Below, piece by piece: positions 9,871-10,456 of a DNA stretch of 10,456 nucleotides. Below the pieces are notes generated by a model. It did not search any database. It saw nothing but the letters and a program-made list of their open reading frames with translations, and had not been told where the DNA came from. Source of the stretch: Sulfurimonas sp. (lineage in GTDB: Bacteria; Campylobacterota; Campylobacteria; Campylobacterales; Sulfurimonadaceae); NCBI GenBank assembly GCA_002733155.1, contig NVUO01000029.1, positions 1 through 10,456 on the forward strand, given 5' to 3'. Both the position numbers and the translations under genes were made by a program. Positions within the stretch are counted from its first letter, which is position 1, and every line of letters starts with the position of its first letter.

Positions 9871-10456
9871 TTAATTTATAACATGACCTACAAACTTACT
9901 CATATTATCCATAATTTCTCCACCTTTTCTAAAACTTAAGGCACAAGCTTCATAAGCGAAAAATATTCCAGCTTGATATTTGTCAGAGTTTGTATCTTTA
10001 TCAAAATCTACGTATTCTTGATAAACTTTTTTATAGTTATCGTATGGTCCATCAGTAGATTCTACAGTATCTCCATTAGAGTTAACTATTTTTGTATTAG
10101 CACCTTCACGACCAAATACACATTTCTCAACATACTTTATCCCATCTAATGGTTCAAAAGACGTTCTAAGAAGGTATGGGCTATCTGGAAATAAGTCATA
10201 AAGAATTTTTAACATACCCTTTGATTGAAATAGTATTGTATAGGCTGGATTTAAAATAATTGCCTCTTGATTTTGTATAATATTACTTAAAGTAGTAGCT
10301 AGTTCTGGTTCATCGTGAGATATATCCTCCCAAGGATATAATTTAAACCAGTATTCATATTTATTTTCATCTGAATCAAATATCCCATCCTCATCAAAAT
10401 GTACATTTTGTATATACTCAAAACCAGTGTTGAAACCTGCGTCAGTAGCCATTTGT
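9871..10456 (-). CDS. Glutathionylspermidine synthase-family ATP-grasp protein (YgiC/YjfC-like), C-terminal part; 5' end outside the window
   Basis: The visible 194 codons correspond to the C-terminal half of a protein usually near 380-390 residues; the frame stays open through the right edge, so the ATG at 10452 is internal. Family marks, counting from that Met, are FKLYPWEDI (36-44), a LNPAYTILFQSKGMLKILYDLFP run (67-89) equivalent to the [22 protein letters not shown] region of E. coli YgiC, and YVEKCVFGREGANTKI (107-122), the ATP-grasp nucleotide-binding strand with Lys110 and FGREGAN. The end (MSKFVGHVIN) lines up with the family C-terminus, so the 3' end is intact. Members ligate an amine to a peptide carboxylate using ATP. 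Without the amidase domain of E. coli Gsp the true substrate is unknown. It converges with the pgl operon and is unrelated to glycosylation as far as visible. Confidence 0.88.
   Translation of the reverse strand, partial: QMATDAGFNTGFEYIQNVHFDEDGIFDSDENKYEYWFKLYPWEDISHDEPELATTLSNIIQNQEAIILNPAYTILFQSKGMLKILYDLFPDSPYLLRTSFEPLDGIKYVEKCVFGREGANTKIVNSNGDTVESTDGPYDNYKKVYQEYVDFDKDTNSDKYQAGIFFAYEACALSFRKGGEIMDNMSKFVGHVIN

Overview
The window is very AT-rich (AT-only spacers, A/T third positions). It carries a tightly packed plus-strand operon matching the Campylobacter-type N-linked protein glycosylation (pgl) locus. Low GC plus a campylobacterial-type single-subunit oligosaccharyltransferase point to a Campylobacterota bacterium. 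The Arcobacter group is my best guess, but that is inference, since no ribosomal RNA or other taxonomic marker is present.

Layout. Positions 1-101 hold an AT-rich promoter region with a consensus -10 box and a good Shine-Dalgarno. Positions 102-8000 hold seven same-strand genes with 12 bp or less between them, mostly overlapping: pglB (oligosaccharyltransferase), an NAD(P)-epimerase-like SDR with unusual active-site residues, a GT4 glycosyltransferase in the pglA position, pglC (phosphoglycosyl transferase), a compact left-handed beta-helix acetyltransferase in the pglD position, pglE (aminotransferase) and pglF (4,6-dehydratase). The order is that of C. jejuni pglB-A-C-D-E-F with two differences: an extra SDR gene after pglB, and pglA and pglD slots filled by proteins that do not look like the Campylobacter versions. 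Flippase and further glycosyltransferase genes are not in the window.

Working together: PglF and PglE make UDP-4-amino-4,6-dideoxy-GlcNAc, the beta-helix protein probably N-acetylates it to UDP-di-N-acetylbacillosamine, PglC puts phospho-bacillosamine on undecaprenyl phosphate, the GT4 enzyme probably adds the second sugar, and PglB moves the finished glycan to asparagine in the periplasm.

Positions 8001-9870 are a decayed, mobile-DNA-bearing junction. An IS3-family element (about 8087-9377, transposase on the minus strand) has good terminal inverted repeats, but its transposase is broken by one in-frame amber codon. To its right lies a frameshifted remnant of a protein with aspartate-rich, calcium-binding-like repeats; the open frame appears to continue to the left of the IS, so the IS may have landed in an existing pseudogene. 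Positions 9603-9870 hold nothing I recognise. From 9871 to the right edge is the C-terminal half of a glutathionylspermidine synthase-family ATP-grasp protein on the minus strand, convergent with the pgl operon.
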